Positions 22,891-31,790 are shown, numbered from the stretch's first letter. The stretch is 64,000 nucleotides of DNA from Arthrobacter gallicola (GCF_014836775.1 NZ_JACSQD010000004.1:1-64000); one strand, 5' to 3'. The notes: generated from the sequence alone by a model not told the origin. Made by a program: numbers and translations.

Positions 22891-24623
22891 CAGAGCTTCC
22901 ATCCTTCCGGGAACAGCGGGTCGACCGTATCCCCCGCGACGTCCGGCCGCGAGGCCGCGACAGCGCCCGTAGACCGCGGCAGTTCAAACGGTAACCGTCC
23001 CTCGGGCTGCACGCGCCCAAGCAGCACGTCCCATACGGCTGCGTCATCCGCGCCATACTCAGCGATGATGGCGCAGACATGCGGCACGAAGGGGGTCAGG
23101 ATAGCGGGCCTGCTCAAGGTCACGACGAGTACGACGGGAAGCTTCGCGGCAAGCGTGCTGATGCGCTGCACCTCCTCAGCCGCCGGCTCAAGCGACCCCT
23201 GCTGCATCCCTGCCTCGAGGAAATAGTGGTCCCGGAACTCGAAGGGAGCACCGATCCGCACGACTGCTATCTGTGCGGTGTCGGGGGAAGTTACCTGCAT
23301 CGAAGGATCCACGGTGGATTCATCCATACCGACGACGTGCACTCGTTCGAGATTTCTCAACGGCAGAGTTGCCTGTCCGCCTGGGGTGCGGTCCATCACG
23401 ATGGTCATCGCCCTGGCCTGAGTAAGGTGACCCAGATCGATATGCTCGCGGATACCAGCGGTTGCCTCGGTCGCTTCGGTCTCCCCAAGGGCGTGCTGCA
23501 GAGCAAGCACGCGTCCGGCTGCGGCGGACACCGTTTCCTCGTCGACGTGCCCGGACGCGATCAACTCGCCAACGGCGTCGACATCCGATTCACCGCCGAA
23601 TTGGTCAACGCCTGCCTGCAACAGGCGGGCGAACCGCTCGTGCCGGCTCAGATGCTCGACGCCCCACGACCGCGCGGGGAAAGGTTTCCCGAAGATCTCG
23701 GCGTCAGTGACAAGCCCGAAGTCGCTAAGCACGACGCCGGTGAAACCAAGCTGTTCGCGCAAGAGATCGGTGAGAATAAACCTGTTGAAGGCAAACCCCA
23801 CTTCCTCTACCCGGCGCCCGTCCAGGTCCAGTCCAATAGGCATACCGTAGTAGGGCATGATGGCGGCCGTTCCGGCCTCGATCGCTGCTTTGAACGGTGC
23901 GAGATGATCCTCGAAGCGGCCGCCGGGGTAAACCTGCTCCTTGCCGTAGGGGAAGTGCGGGTCTTCCCCGTCTTTCTGCGGACCACCGCCGGGAAAGTGT
24001 TTGGTCGTTGCTGCCACGCTTCCCGGCCCGAGCGTTTCTCCTTGCAGTCCACGGATGTAAGCCGACGTCAGTCGACCTGCTCGCTGAGGGTCCGCTCCGA
24101 ACGTCTGCGCCTGACGCGCCCAGCGGGGCTCGGTTGCCAGGTCTGCTTGGGGGTGCAAGGCCATACGAATGCCGAGGGCCAGGTAATCGCGCCTGACAAT
24201 GTCTGCGAACTGTTCCACCAGCTCCTCGTCGTCAAGCGCTCCGAAACCGATCGGTTCGGGCCATCTCGATACGCCCTTAGTGGAGTGGGTGGCCCCTTCA
24301 ACTTCGAGGAAAGAATGAAGCGGATCAGTAGAGAAGACGACAGGCGGGCCATCTCCGGCATCCCGTGCTACCTGCTGAATGCGCTCAAGCTGTTCCGCGA
24401 GCCTGTCCACCGGGGGTATGTTTCCCAGGCACATGAACCGGATGCCTCGCTCCACGATGAGCTCCCGGATGGATGCGCCTCCCCATGCCGGGGCCTCGTC
24501 GACGTCGAGGGAGTCTCCCAGCGTGACCAGCGGGTGGAAAAGCAGACCGATGCGCTGCTTGAGCGGCAGCGTCTCAACGGGCGGCGTCGGTCGGCTGGAG
24601 TGAGGGGTAAGAAGGGATGTCAT
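22890..24623 (-). CDS. GH3 glycoside hydrolase (beta-glucosidase or related)
   Basis: The 577-residue cytoplasmic enzyme is a family 3 glycosidase. The conserved lysine-histidine is in ATTKHFPGGG (residues 206-214), and the nucleophile is Asp301 in VVLSDFG. The N-terminal barrel and the C-terminal (alpha/beta)6 sandwich are both present, but the fibronectin-like domain of many GH3 enzymes is missing. It overlaps the preceding ATPase gene by ATGA and the following rhamnosidase by TGATG, so the three are translationally coupled. A beta-glucosidase that trims the glucose left after rhamnose removal would fit rutinosides or gypenosides; the exact substrate is unknown. Confidence 0.9.
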   Translation of the reverse strand: MTSLLTPHSSRPTPPVETLPLKQRIGLLFHPLVTLGDSLDVDEAPAWGGASIRELIVERGIRFMCLGNIPPVDRLAEQLERIQQVARDAGDGPPVVFSTDPLHSFLEVEGATHSTKGVSRWPEPIGFGALDDEELVEQFADIVRRDYLALGIRMALHPQADLATEPRWARQAQTFGADPQRAGRLTSAYIRGLQGETLGPGSVAATTKHFPGGGPQKDGEDPHFPYGKEQVYPGGRFEDHLAPFKAAIEAGTAAIMPYYGMPIGLDLDGRRVEEVGFAFNRFILTDLLREQLGFTGVVLSDFGLVTDAEIFGKPFPARSWGVEHLSRHERFARLLQAGVDQFGGESDVDAVGELIASGHVDEETVSAAAGRVLALQHALGETEATEATAGIREHIDLGHLTQARAMTIVMDRTPGGQATLPLRNLERVHVVGMDESTVDPSMQVTSPDTAQIAVVRIGAPFEFRDHYFLEAGMQQGSLEPAAEEVQRISTLAAKLPVVLVVTLSRPAILTPFVPHVCAIIAEYGADDAAVWDVLLGRVQPEGRLPFELPRSTGAVAASRPDVAGDTVDPLFPEGWKL

Positions 24624-25474
24624 ATGTCAGAGCTTTCGAGGAATTCTGCGGCTGGCAATTGTTGGAACTCTTTACGGCGGACGCGCTGGGCTGCGGGGTC
24701 GGCGAGAGGCGAAGCCAGCAGCAGACGCTGTGTATACGGGTGTGTTGGCATCGTGGAGATTTGCTCTCCGTCTCCGGTCTCGACGATCCGGCCGCGGTAC
24801 ATCACCGCAATGCGGTGACTCATGACTCTGATGACGTCGAGATCATGGGAAATAAACAGGTATGACACTCCTGTTCGACGTTGAACTTCGATCAGCAGGT
24901 CGATGACCCTGGCCTGCGTGGACAGGTCAAGTGCCGATACCGGTTCGTCGCAGACTATGAACCTGGGCTCGAGCGCTAGCGATCGAGCGATCGCAACGCG
25001 TTGTCGCTGCCCCCCGCTGAACTCGCGTGGCATCCGCTGCAGCGCGTCTGAGGGAAGGTGAACGAGGTCGAGCAGTTCGCCGATGCGCCGGGATGCCTCC
25101 GTGCGTGATGCACCGCTTGCACGCAGGGGCTCCGCAAGAGTGTCTCCGATGGTCAGTGACGGGCTCAGGGACGAGTATGGATCCTGGAAGATGACCTGGA
25201 TGTCGCTCGCCAAGGTTCTTCGGTCCCGCCGCGGGAGGTGCGTGATATTGCGGCCAGCGAACTCGATGCGCCCCGCTGTCACCGGTGCCATGCCGAGGAT
25301 AGCCCGGCCGATCGTTGATTTGCCGGAACCGGACTCACCCACAAGCCCGATGGTTTCGCCTGATTGAACCTGGAGGTCGACTCCCGCCACCGCCTTGAAT
25401 GAGGTCCGTCGCAGCCCGCGGGACTGATAGGTCACCTCCAGATCGTTGACCTGAAGAAGGGGTTCCGTCGTCAT
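24620..25474 (-). CDS. ABC transporter ATP-binding protein (OppF/DppF type)
   Basis: The 284-residue ATPase powers the peptide-type importer of this operon. Walker A is GLVGESGSGKST, the signature is FSGGQRQRVAIARSLAL (Phe in place of the usual Leu), Walker B is FIVCDEPVSALD, and the switch histidine is in LFISHDLDVI. The C-terminal HPYTQRLLLASPLADP is the short OppF/DppF-type extension. It overlaps its neighbours on both sides by ATGA. Its partner ATPase is the C-terminal half of the fused protein encoded next door. Confidence 0.93.
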   Translation of the reverse strand: MTTEPLLQVNDLEVTYQSRGLRRTSFKAVAGVDLQVQSGETIGLVGESGSGKSTIGRAILGMAPVTAGRIEFAGRNITHLPRRDRRTLASDIQVIFQDPYSSLSPSLTIGDTLAEPLRASGASRTEASRRIGELLDLVHLPSDALQRMPREFSGGQRQRVAIARSLALEPRFIVCDEPVSALDLSTQARVIDLLIEVQRRTGVSYLFISHDLDVIRVMSHRIAVMYRGRIVETGDGEQISTMPTHPYTQRLLLASPLADPAAQRVRRKEFQQLPAAEFLESSDI

Positions 25475-27261
25475 GGTGCTGTCTTTCCGATTGGGGTAAG
25501 CGGTCCACGCGAGGGCGCATCGCCTAAGAGCGCACCGAAGAGATCACGGGTATAAGGATGCCGGGGCTCTGCGAAGACCTGTTCCACCGAACCGGTCTCA
25601 ACGATTTTGCCCTCTTTCATGACCGAGACGGTGTTGGCGATGTCGGCGACGACTCCGAAGTTATGGGTGACGAGGAGCATGGCCGTCCCGAATTCCAGCT
25701 GGAGGTCCCGGAGCAGCTGAAGAATTTCGGCCTGTACGGTGACGTCCAGGGCTGTAGTTGGTTCGTCCGCGATGATGAGGTCCGGCTCGCAGGACACCGC
25801 CCCCGCGATCAGGACGCGCTGTGCCATTCCTCCGGAGATCTCATGCGGGTATGAGTCGAAGACCCGGCGGGGTGCCGGGATGCCGACTCTGCTGAGCAGG
25901 TCCAGGGATCGAGAGCGTGCTGCCTCACGGCTCAATCCCTGAACGACACGCAGGGGTTCGAGCAGCTGATGCCCAACGGTGTAGGAGGGATCCAGATTGC
26001 TCAGCGGTTCCTGCGGCACGTAGCCGATTCGCCGACCACGGAACCCTGTCAAAACGGAGTCATTCGCGTCGGCAAGTTCTGTGCCGTCAAAGCGGATTGA
26101 TCCGGAAACCACGCGCCCTCCTTGCGGAAGCAGACCAAGGATCGACCAGGCGGTCTGTGTCTTCCCCGATCCCGACTCGCCAATCAGAGCGTGCACTTCC
26201 CCGGGATGCACCTTCAAGGACACATCGTGGACGACGGTTCTCCATCCCGCGTCCGAGTGGTAGGCGACAGCGAGGTTGTCCACCTCGAGGAGCGGTGCGG
26301 TTGTTGGCTGATCGGTGCGGGCGTGGGTGAGGGCCGCACCGGTCTCGCCGCTCGGTGGTGTCCAGCCTTGGTTTCCGTAGCTGCGGACGGGACCGGTGCG
26401 CTCAAGCTCGTCACGCAGCACCGTGCCGAAGAGTGTGAATGCGACGCAGGTGAGTGCAATCGCGATCGCCGGCCAAACCAGCAGCATCGGCGTGCGCGAG
26501 ATGTTGTAGAAGCCTTCTGAGAGCATCGACCCCCAGGTGGGAAGCTCGGGATCGCCCAGTCCCAGGAAGTCAACCGCCGCTTGGATAGCGATGGCAGCAC
26601 CAAAGATTCCCGAAGTCAGCAGGATCACGGGAGCCCGAACGGCCGACAGCACGTGCCGTCCGACGATGCGCAGGTCCGAAAGGCCCGCCGCCCGCGCAGC
26701 GTCGATATACAGTTCCTCCCGCACGCCTCGTACTGAGGTGAAGACAATGCGGTAGTACGAGGGCGAGATCAGGACTCCGAAAATCGCCATGATCAGCCAC
26801 ATTGACGGGCCGATAACCGAACGCGCCGCGAGGAGGACGACTATCGCCGGCAGCGAGAGCATGACACCTGCGAACCATGCGGAGAGCTCACCGAACCAAC
26901 CGCCCCGGTAACCGGCGATCAGGCCCGCCGGGACACCCGCTGCGATGGCCACTACCACCGTGATGGCAGCTCCCAGCAGGCTCAACGACGTGGCGTACAC
27001 CAGCCGGGAAAGGACGTCACGGCCGGCGCTGTCGCCGCCAAGGAGGTGTTCAGCCGAGATGGGACCGAAAACGTTGGATATGTCTGCCTGCGACGGCCCA
27101 AAGGAGACCAGGAGCGGACCGATGGCCGCCACGAGGACCAGCAAGAAAAGGTATGAGCCTGCAATGAGTCCCAGCGGATTACGCACCAATCTCATGGGGA
27201 GGGAGACGGGCAGACGGTCCGTCCGGTTCTGACCGGACAGAACAAGTGCGGGAGTCATCAT
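25471..27261 (-). CDS. Fused ABC permease and ATPase (DppC-DppD type)
   Basis: This 596-residue protein joins two transporter parts. Residues 1 to about 290 are a DppC/OppC-like permease with about six helices and the EAA-type loop around YIDAARAAGLSDLRIVGRHVL; from about 320 a DppD/OppD ATPase follows with GESGSGKT (Walker A), HEISGGMAQRVLIAGA (signature) and LIIADEPTTALD (Walker B). Such fusions are known in Actinobacteria. The ATG at 27261 overlaps the upstream permease stop as ATGA; a GTG nine codons earlier is less likely. With the separate DppF and DppB proteins it completes a heterodimeric importer. Confidence 0.92.
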   Translation of the reverse strand: MMTPALVLSGQNRTDRLPVSLPMRLVRNPLGLIAGSYLFLLVLVAAIGPLLVSFGPSQADISNVFGPISAEHLLGGDSAGRDVLSRLVYATSLSLLGAAITVVVAIAAGVPAGLIAGYRGGWFGELSAWFAGVMLSLPAIVVLLAARSVIGPSMWLIMAIFGVLISPSYYRIVFTSVRGVREELYIDAARAAGLSDLRIVGRHVLSAVRAPVILLTSGIFGAAIAIQAAVDFLGLGDPELPTWGSMLSEGFYNISRTPMLLVWPAIAIALTCVAFTLFGTVLRDELERTGPVRSYGNQGWTPPSGETGAALTHARTDQPTTAPLLEVDNLAVAYHSDAGWRTVVHDVSLKVHPGEVHALIGESGSGKTQTAWSILGLLPQGGRVVSGSIRFDGTELADANDSVLTGFRGRRIGYVPQEPLSNLDPSYTVGHQLLEPLRVVQGLSREAARSRSLDLLSRVGIPAPRRVFDSYPHEISGGMAQRVLIAGAVSCEPDLIIADEPTTALDVTVQAEILQLLRDLQLEFGTAMLLVTHNFGVVADIANTVSVMKEGKIVETGSVEQVFAEPRHPYTRDLFGALLGDAPSRGPLTPIGKTAP

Positions 27262-28199
27262 GACAGACGTACCTTCGGGTTGAGCCACGCCTGCAAAAGG
27301 TCGACGGCGAAATTGACCAGGACGACGACGATCGCAGTGACGATCACGACACCCATAACGAGCGGAACATCGCCTTGGCCGGTGGCGGCAACGGCAGTTT
27401 GGCCAAGGCCCGGAATCGCGAATACCTGCTCAACCACGACGGCGCTGCCGAAGATGACCACGAACTGGAGTCCGAGGGTGCTCAGTGCCGGACCCGCTGC
27501 GTTTCGCAGGACGTGACGGTTGATGACACGGCTGTAGGGCAGGCCGCGCGCACGAAGAGTACGGACGTAGTCGAGCCGCAGCGCATCGATCATCGCGCCG
27601 CGAATCTGTTGGCTGATGGCTGCAATGGCACCGAGCGAAAGGGCGATGACGGGAAGGATAATTGTTGAGAGCCAGCCGACGACGGAGTCTCCCGGGCGAA
27701 TATAGCCGGTCGCGGGAACCCACCGCAGGGAGATCGCGAAGGTGACGACCAAAACCAGTGCAACCAGAAAGCTGGGAACCGCAGCGGCGGTGACCGAGGT
27801 GATTTGGAGGGCACGATCCACCGCCCCCCGCCGCCTGGCAGCAACGGCTCCCAAGGCGACGGCCACGACGGCAGAGAGCAGGACAGCCCCGATGGTGAGG
27901 GACAAGGTCACAGGAAGCCTGGTCAGAAGCGCCTCAGCTACAGGCTGACCGGAGTACCAGGACCGGCCGAGGTCTCCTCGCACGGCGCCCGCTGCCCAGT
28001 CACCGAATTGGACGACGAGAGACCGGTCAAGGCCGAGTTCGGCTGATTTTCGGTCCACGATCTCCTGGGCCGCGGTCTGTCCGACCAGGTTGCGGGCGGT
28101 GTCCCCGGCGCTGAGATAGAGGAGGAAGAAACCGACGGCGCAGATGGCCAGCAGCGTGAGGACACCGGTGACTGCGCGGCGAAGTAAAAACGCGAGCAT
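27258..28199 (-). CDS. ABC transporter permease (DppB/OppB type)
   Basis: The 313-residue membrane protein is the second permease of the importer. It begins with a typical FLLRRAVTGVLTLLAICAVGFFL helix pattern and has about six transmembrane segments, with the ATPase-contact loop at DYVRTLRARGLPYSRVINRHV and the family ending QVFAIPGLGQ. It is preceded by a stem-loop after the binding-protein gene, which probably keeps its expression below that of the binding protein. The ribosome site is weak (GAAAG). Confidence 0.92.
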   Translation of the reverse strand: MLAFLLRRAVTGVLTLLAICAVGFFLLYLSAGDTARNLVGQTAAQEIVDRKSAELGLDRSLVVQFGDWAAGAVRGDLGRSWYSGQPVAEALLTRLPVTLSLTIGAVLLSAVVAVALGAVAARRRGAVDRALQITSVTAAAVPSFLVALVLVVTFAISLRWVPATGYIRPGDSVVGWLSTIILPVIALSLGAIAAISQQIRGAMIDALRLDYVRTLRARGLPYSRVINRHVLRNAAGPALSTLGLQFVVIFGSAVVVEQVFAIPGLGQTAVAATGQGDVPLVMGVVIVTAIVVVLVNFAVDLLQAWLNPKVRLS

Positions 28200-28217
28200 A
28201 ACGGAACTTTCGTCTGA

Positions 28218-28251
28218 GGTTGGGACGGGGACTGCACGCCCCGTCCCAACC
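28218..28251 (-). other. Stem-loop between binding-protein and permease genes
   Basis: A perfect 13-bp stem (28218-28230 with 28239-28251) lies just past the binding-protein stop on the minus strand, without a T tract. Hairpins at this place often protect the binding-protein mRNA or partly terminate, giving more binding protein than permease. Confidence 0.65.
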
Positions 28252-28256
28252 GATGA

Positions 28257-29786
28257 TCAGGATGCGGGCCGGAAGCTCGAGATGTAGGGGTATGCGTTCC
28301 CCACCTGCAGCTCGACCGTCGTGACGGCGTTGGTGAAGTACGCGGTCTGCGGGCGGTACACCGGCGCAAACCATGCCTGCTCGACCAAATATTCGTTCAG
28401 TTCCTGTCCGATTTTCTCCGCTTCAGCCGGTTCCGCCACGCGCATCCGCTCGACGATCTCGTTGACCTGGGCGTCCTCGGTGCGGAACGGATTCCATGTG
28501 GCGCTGGGTGTTACCGACAGCTGAGCCGTCTGGAATGCCGTGGGGTCGGTCTGCAGCTTGAAGGGGAATGCGGACCACGATGCCCCGAGCATCCGCGGAA
28601 AAAGATCGTCGCCCGTTTTCTGCCATTCAACGTCGATGCCAACAGCACCCAGCTGCTCGGCGTACAAGGCGAACTCAGCCTCGGGAACGAAGTCATTGCT
28701 CGGCATGGTCAGCGTGAAACCGTTGGCGTAGCCGGCCTCGGCCAGAAGTTCCCGTGCCCGGTCAGGAGAGTATGGGTAGCGTTCGTCGAGATCGGGGGCA
28801 TACGCGTCAGAGTCAACCGCGAACACCTGCGTCGTCGGAGTTCCGTAGCCTCCAGCCAGTGCCTGAACCAGGCTTTCCCGATCCAGCGCGTGGTTGATGG
28901 CCTGCCGTACGCGCACATCTCCGAGCTCGGGTGTGAGGGTACCGGCACGGTCAACCAACAAGAATCCCGCCCAGTCGCCCTCAGCGGATGTAGAGGTGTA
29001 ACCGGCGGCCTCGGCTTCAGCATTCTGCGTTGGCGTCTGCGATACAGTGCCGTCGACCTGGCCGCCCTTTACGGCGTTCATCAGCGACGTGGCGTCTCCA
29101 TAGTAGGTAACGATTATTTCGTCGTAGTGCACCGATTCCGGGTCCCAGTAGTCGTCTTTGGCCTCGTACGTGTAGCTGGAACCGGCGACAGTTGCCGAGG
29201 CATCAAGCTCGTACGGTCCGGTGCCAATGGGGGTTGTTTGTGCATCAGCTGACTCCCACATGGCTTCTGCTCCCACCAGGCCCGCGTTCTGCGTGAGGTA
29301 CACGGGGAAGGATGGGTCAGGTGCCGCCAAGGTGATGACAACAGTCATCTCCGCAGGGGCCTCGACGGATTGGACGCCCGCAAGGAAGGACGCGTTCTCG
29401 CTCGTTCCGTCACGGAACCGCAGGAGGCCCTCGGCAACAACGTCGCCCGTCAGCGCGGTGCCGTCGGAAAAAGTCACATCATCACGGAGTGTGAGGGTCA
29501 GCACAGTTTTGGTTTCGTCCAACACCCAGTCGGTTGCGAGGCCTTCGATAACTTCACCGTCAGGTGTTGCGCGGAGAAGGGTGTCGTAGACCGGCTGAAG
29601 ATAAGGCGACTGATTCGCCCAGGATGCCCCCCACGGCGCGAAAGATGCCAAGGGGGTGACCGTGCCGAGGCGGAGAGTGTTGTTGACTTCCCCGTCAGCG
29701 TTACCCCCGCTCGTCGAACAGGCGGTCAAGACGAGAGCGGCAGCCATAACCACGGCTCCGGCGCTGAGGGTACGAGTACGGTGCAT
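28257..29786 (-). CDS. ABC transporter substrate-binding lipoprotein (SBP family 5)
   Basis: The 509-residue protein is the extracytoplasmic receptor of the importer. A signal peptide ends in a lipobox (LVLTAC, Cys23), so it is anchored in the membrane as a lipoprotein. The body is of the peptide/nickel/oligosaccharide family SBP_bac_5 (for example YDTLLRATPDGEVIEGLATDW and VRQAINHALDRESLV). Family 5 receptors mostly bind peptides, but some take up oligosaccharides or glycosides, and the two glycosidases of the operon point to the latter. It is the first gene of a seven-function unit and has AAAGGAAG ten bases before the ATG. Confidence 0.92.
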   Translation of the reverse strand: MHRTRTLSAGAVVMAAALVLTACSTSGGNADGEVNNTLRLGTVTPLASFAPWGASWANQSPYLQPVYDTLLRATPDGEVIEGLATDWVLDETKTVLTLTLRDDVTFSDGTALTGDVVAEGLLRFRDGTSENASFLAGVQSVEAPAEMTVVITLAAPDPSFPVYLTQNAGLVGAEAMWESADAQTTPIGTGPYELDASATVAGSSYTYEAKDDYWDPESVHYDEIIVTYYGDATSLMNAVKGGQVDGTVSQTPTQNAEAEAAGYTSTSAEGDWAGFLLVDRAGTLTPELGDVRVRQAINHALDRESLVQALAGGYGTPTTQVFAVDSDAYAPDLDERYPYSPDRARELLAEAGYANGFTLTMPSNDFVPEAEFALYAEQLGAVGIDVEWQKTGDDLFPRMLGASWSAFPFKLQTDPTAFQTAQLSVTPSATWNPFRTEDAQVNEIVERMRVAEPAEAEKIGQELNEYLVEQAWFAPVYRPQTAYFTNAVTTVELQVGNAYPYISSFRPAS

Positions 29787-29814
29787 CGTCGCACGCTTCC
29801 TTTCGGTAACAAGT

Positions 29815-29828
29815 CACCTTCTTTGGTG
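29815..29828. promoter_or_regulatory. Candidate TetR operator in the divergent promoter region
   Basis: CACC-TTCTTT-GGTG is an inverted repeat 29 bases upstream of the binding-protein start and 74 bases before the tetR start. CAAGTC (29810-29815) and GACTTG (29883-29888) also form a wider inverted pair around it. Confidence 0.35.
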
Positions 29829-29901
29829 AACTCGGCACGACGCTAACAGAAAATTCTTTGGGTGCAAAGGTTTTCAGGTGACGACTTGATAACCTCCATG
29901 A

Positions 29902-30510
29902 ATGGCAATGACCAAGAAGGCTCGTGGCGAGTATCGAAAAACATCTCGTCGACGCGAAGAAATCCTCGACGCCGCCCTGGAGGTGTTCTCCCGTGTTGGC
30001 TATCTGAACGCATCCGTTACCGAGATAGCGCGGTCCGTCAACCTGACGCTTCCCGGCCTGAGCCACCATTACCCATCGAAGGCAGCCCTGTTCTCCGCCG
30101 TCCTCGAGCGCCGTGACCTGCAAGCCCAAGAGATCCTCAGCGGCAGACGGGGCGTCGATGTCCTCCTTGGCCTCATCGCTATTGCACAGCGCGATCAGGC
30201 AGACCGCCGCGCAACCCGGTTGTTTGCGATCATTGCCGCCGAAGCAACGGATTCCGGGCATCCCATGCATACCTACTTTCGTGAGCGCTACGCCATGGTG
30301 CTGAAGGACATCACCCGCACCCTCGACGAGGCCGCAAAGGCAGGACACCTCAAGCCGGGCGTAGATCCCGCAGAGACGGCCCGCCGCTACGTTGCACTAT
30401 CGGATGGCCTGCAGATCCAGGCGCTCTACGATGACGACGCCTCCGAAGTCACGAGCCTGCTGAGTTATCTGCAGGAAATCGTGACGGTAGACCTGCACGT
30501 CGAGGATTGA
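29902..30510 (+). CDS. TetR-family transcriptional regulator
   Basis: The 202-residue protein has an N-terminal TetR helix-turn-helix (residues about 17-65: RREEILDAALEVFSRVGYLNASVTEIARSV, then LSHHYPSKAALFSAVLERR) and a C-terminal ligand domain. It is divergent from the glycoside importer operon and is the obvious repressor of it, with an inverted repeat in the 115-bp space between. No ribosome site precedes the ATG at 29902, and a second ATG lies two codons on; TAACCT seven bases upstream could be a -10 for a leaderless message. The inducer is probably the imported glycoside or a breakdown product. Confidence 0.9.
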   Translation: MAMTKKARGEYRKTSRRREEILDAALEVFSRVGYLNASVTEIARSVNLTLPGLSHHYPSKAALFSAVLERRDLQAQEILSGRRGVDVLLGLIAIAQRDQADRRATRLFAIIAAEATDSGHPMHTYFRERYAMVLKDITRTLDEAAKAGHLKPGVDPAETARRYVALSDGLQIQALYDDDASEVTSLLSYLQEIVTVDLHVED

Positions 30511-30548
30511 GGGGAACCGCACCAGACGGAGAGCCACCCCGGACAGCA

Positions 30549-30584
30549 AAAAACCCGTCCCAGCCAGTGGCTGGAACGGGTTTT
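30549..30584. terminator. Bidirectional terminator, tetR and tRNA-Tyr
   Basis: A stem of about 12 bp with one mismatch (left arm ending 30565, right arm from 30569) has A tracts before and T tracts after it, so it terminates tetR on the plus strand and the tRNA on the minus strand. Confidence 0.85.
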
Positions 30585-30590
30585 CTTCGG

Positions 30591-30672
30591 TGGCAGATGA
30601 GGGATTCGAACCCCCGTAGGCATTGCCAGCTGATTTACAGTCAGCCCCCTTTGGCCGCTCGGGTAATCTGCC
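30591..30672 (-). tRNA. tRNA-Tyr (GTA anticodon)
   Basis: On the minus strand the gene begins GGCAGAT, which pairs with ATCTGCC at the 3' end. The anticodon loop is CTGTAAA within the stem GACTGTAAATC, and the T arm carries GGTTCGAATCC. The long variable arm (82 bases overall) is the class II form of bacterial tyrosine tRNA. The discriminator is A, and the full CCA end is not encoded (ACCG follows). Confidence 0.96.
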
Positions 30673-30764
30673 GAAGGCCTTCTTGCGAAGACTTTGTCCG
30701 CGGTAACCGCGGGCAAGACAACTTTACAGAAAATTCTCCCCAGATACGAATCGGGCCTCCGGAG

Positions 30765-31145
30765 TCAGAGTCCGCGGGCAATCCGGGCGCTGATCTGAGC
30801 GTAAAAACGCTCCGCTTGATCGGCAGTCACACTGCCCCAGGCGACGGCGTTGGCGAGGTCCCGCCGCACCCCGGCGAGGCGCTCCTCACTGCCCGGAACC
30901 TGCACGGCACGCACGGCTGCAGCTGTGTCGGTGTGCGCTGCCGAGTCAACCTGGTTGCCGGCAGGAGCGGAAATGGCACCCGCCTGCAGGTCGCTGGCCT
31001 GGGCGCTGGCCGCGCCGATTCCCGTGACGGAAACCGCCGCCAGGACAGAGGAAGCCGCCGCAGTCCGGAAGCGGACACCGTTGAACCACCCCGCGGCTGC
31101 ATGCGGCGGCACAGGCTGGGTGGGGTCGGTGTTCTCATCAAGCAT
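30765..31145 (-). CDS. Hypothetical exported protein, 126 aa
   Basis: I do not recognise the family. After about 25 polar residues rich in Asp, Thr and Pro, there is a hydrophobic stretch (FRTAAASSVLAAVSVTGIGAASAQA) that reads as a signal peptide ending near residue 50 or a membrane anchor. The mature part is alanine- and valine-rich and predicted helical (SEERLAGVRRDLANAVAWG, ADQAERFYAQISARI). The ATG at 31145 follows GGTGGAG, which supports a real gene; the longer frame upstream overlaps the YajQ leader and is less likely. It ends about 90 bases from tRNA-Tyr. Confidence 0.7.
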   Translation of the reverse strand: MLDENTDPTQPVPPHAAAGWFNGVRFRTAAASSVLAAVSVTGIGAASAQASDLQAGAISAPAGNQVDSAAHTDTAAAVRAVQVPGSEERLAGVRRDLANAVAWGSVTADQAERFYAQISARIARGL

Positions 31146-31281
31146 GACTCCACCCTGTCCCGGCCGGATGTGAGGGCGGTGCATGCCGGCTGGACGCGCG
31201 CTGTGAACGCAGGACTGCCCGCGGGCGCAGCCCACCTATTAGGCTGGTGAGCAGGAACAACCGAACTACCAAGGAGCCACC

Positions 31282-31773
31282 ATGGCCAGTGAGTCGACAT
31301 TCGACGTCGTCAGCAAGATCGACAAGCAGGAAGTCGCCAACGCCCTGAACCAGGCGCAGAAGGAAATCGCCCAGCGCTACGACTTCAAGGGCGTCGGCGC
31401 GGAGATCGATTTCAGCGGCGAGAAGATCCTGATGAAAGCCAATTCCGAAGACCGGGTTAAGGCGGTGCTGGATGTCTTCCAGTCCAAGCTGGTCAAGCGG
31501 GGCATTTCGCTGAAGTCCTTCGACGACGGCGAGCCGTTCGCTTCCGGCAAGGAGTACCGGATCGAAGGCACCATGAAGGAAGGCATCGCCCAGGACCAGG
31601 CGAAGAAGATCAACAAGCTGATCCGCGATGAAGGCCCCAAGGGCGTCAAGTCCCAGATCCAGGGCGATGAGCTGCGCGTCAGCTCCAAGTCCCGCGACGA
31701 CCTGCAGGCCACCATGGCGCTGCTCAAGGGCGCGGACCTCGACGTCGACCTTCAGTTCATCAACTTCCGCTAG
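31282..31773 (+). CDS. yajQ: YajQ family cyclic-di-nucleotide/nucleotide-binding protein
   Basis: The 163-residue protein is a member of the UPF0234/YajQ family, which binds nucleotides or RNA and, in Xanthomonas, cyclic di-GMP. The family marks are [21 protein letters not shown] at the start, [12 protein letters not shown], and [12 protein letters not shown] at the end. Length is the usual 160-165. The ribosome site AAGGAGCC lies before the ATG. Its role in actinobacteria is not established; it is a single gene ended by a hairpin. Confidence 0.94.
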   Translation: MASESTFDVVSKIDKQEVANALNQAQKEIAQRYDFKGVGAEIDFSGEKILMKANSEDRVKAVLDVFQSKLVKRGISLKSFDDGEPFASGKEYRIEGTMKEGIAQDQAKKINKLIRDEGPKGVKSQIQGDELRVSSKSRDDLQATMALLKGADLDVDLQFINFR

Positions 31774-31790
31774 GTTTCACCCGGCATTAC

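Noticed and set aside
22891..22902. Rhamnosidase start four codons upstream
   Set aside because: Its GGAAGG touches the ATG directly, whereas the ATG at 22890 has a properly spaced GGAAG and a TGATG overlap typical of this operon.
20077..30510. Genomic island acquired by recent transfer
   Set aside because: No integrase, attachment repeats or insertion sequences flank it; codon choice seems somewhat more mixed than in neighbours, but I cannot measure this reliably by eye.
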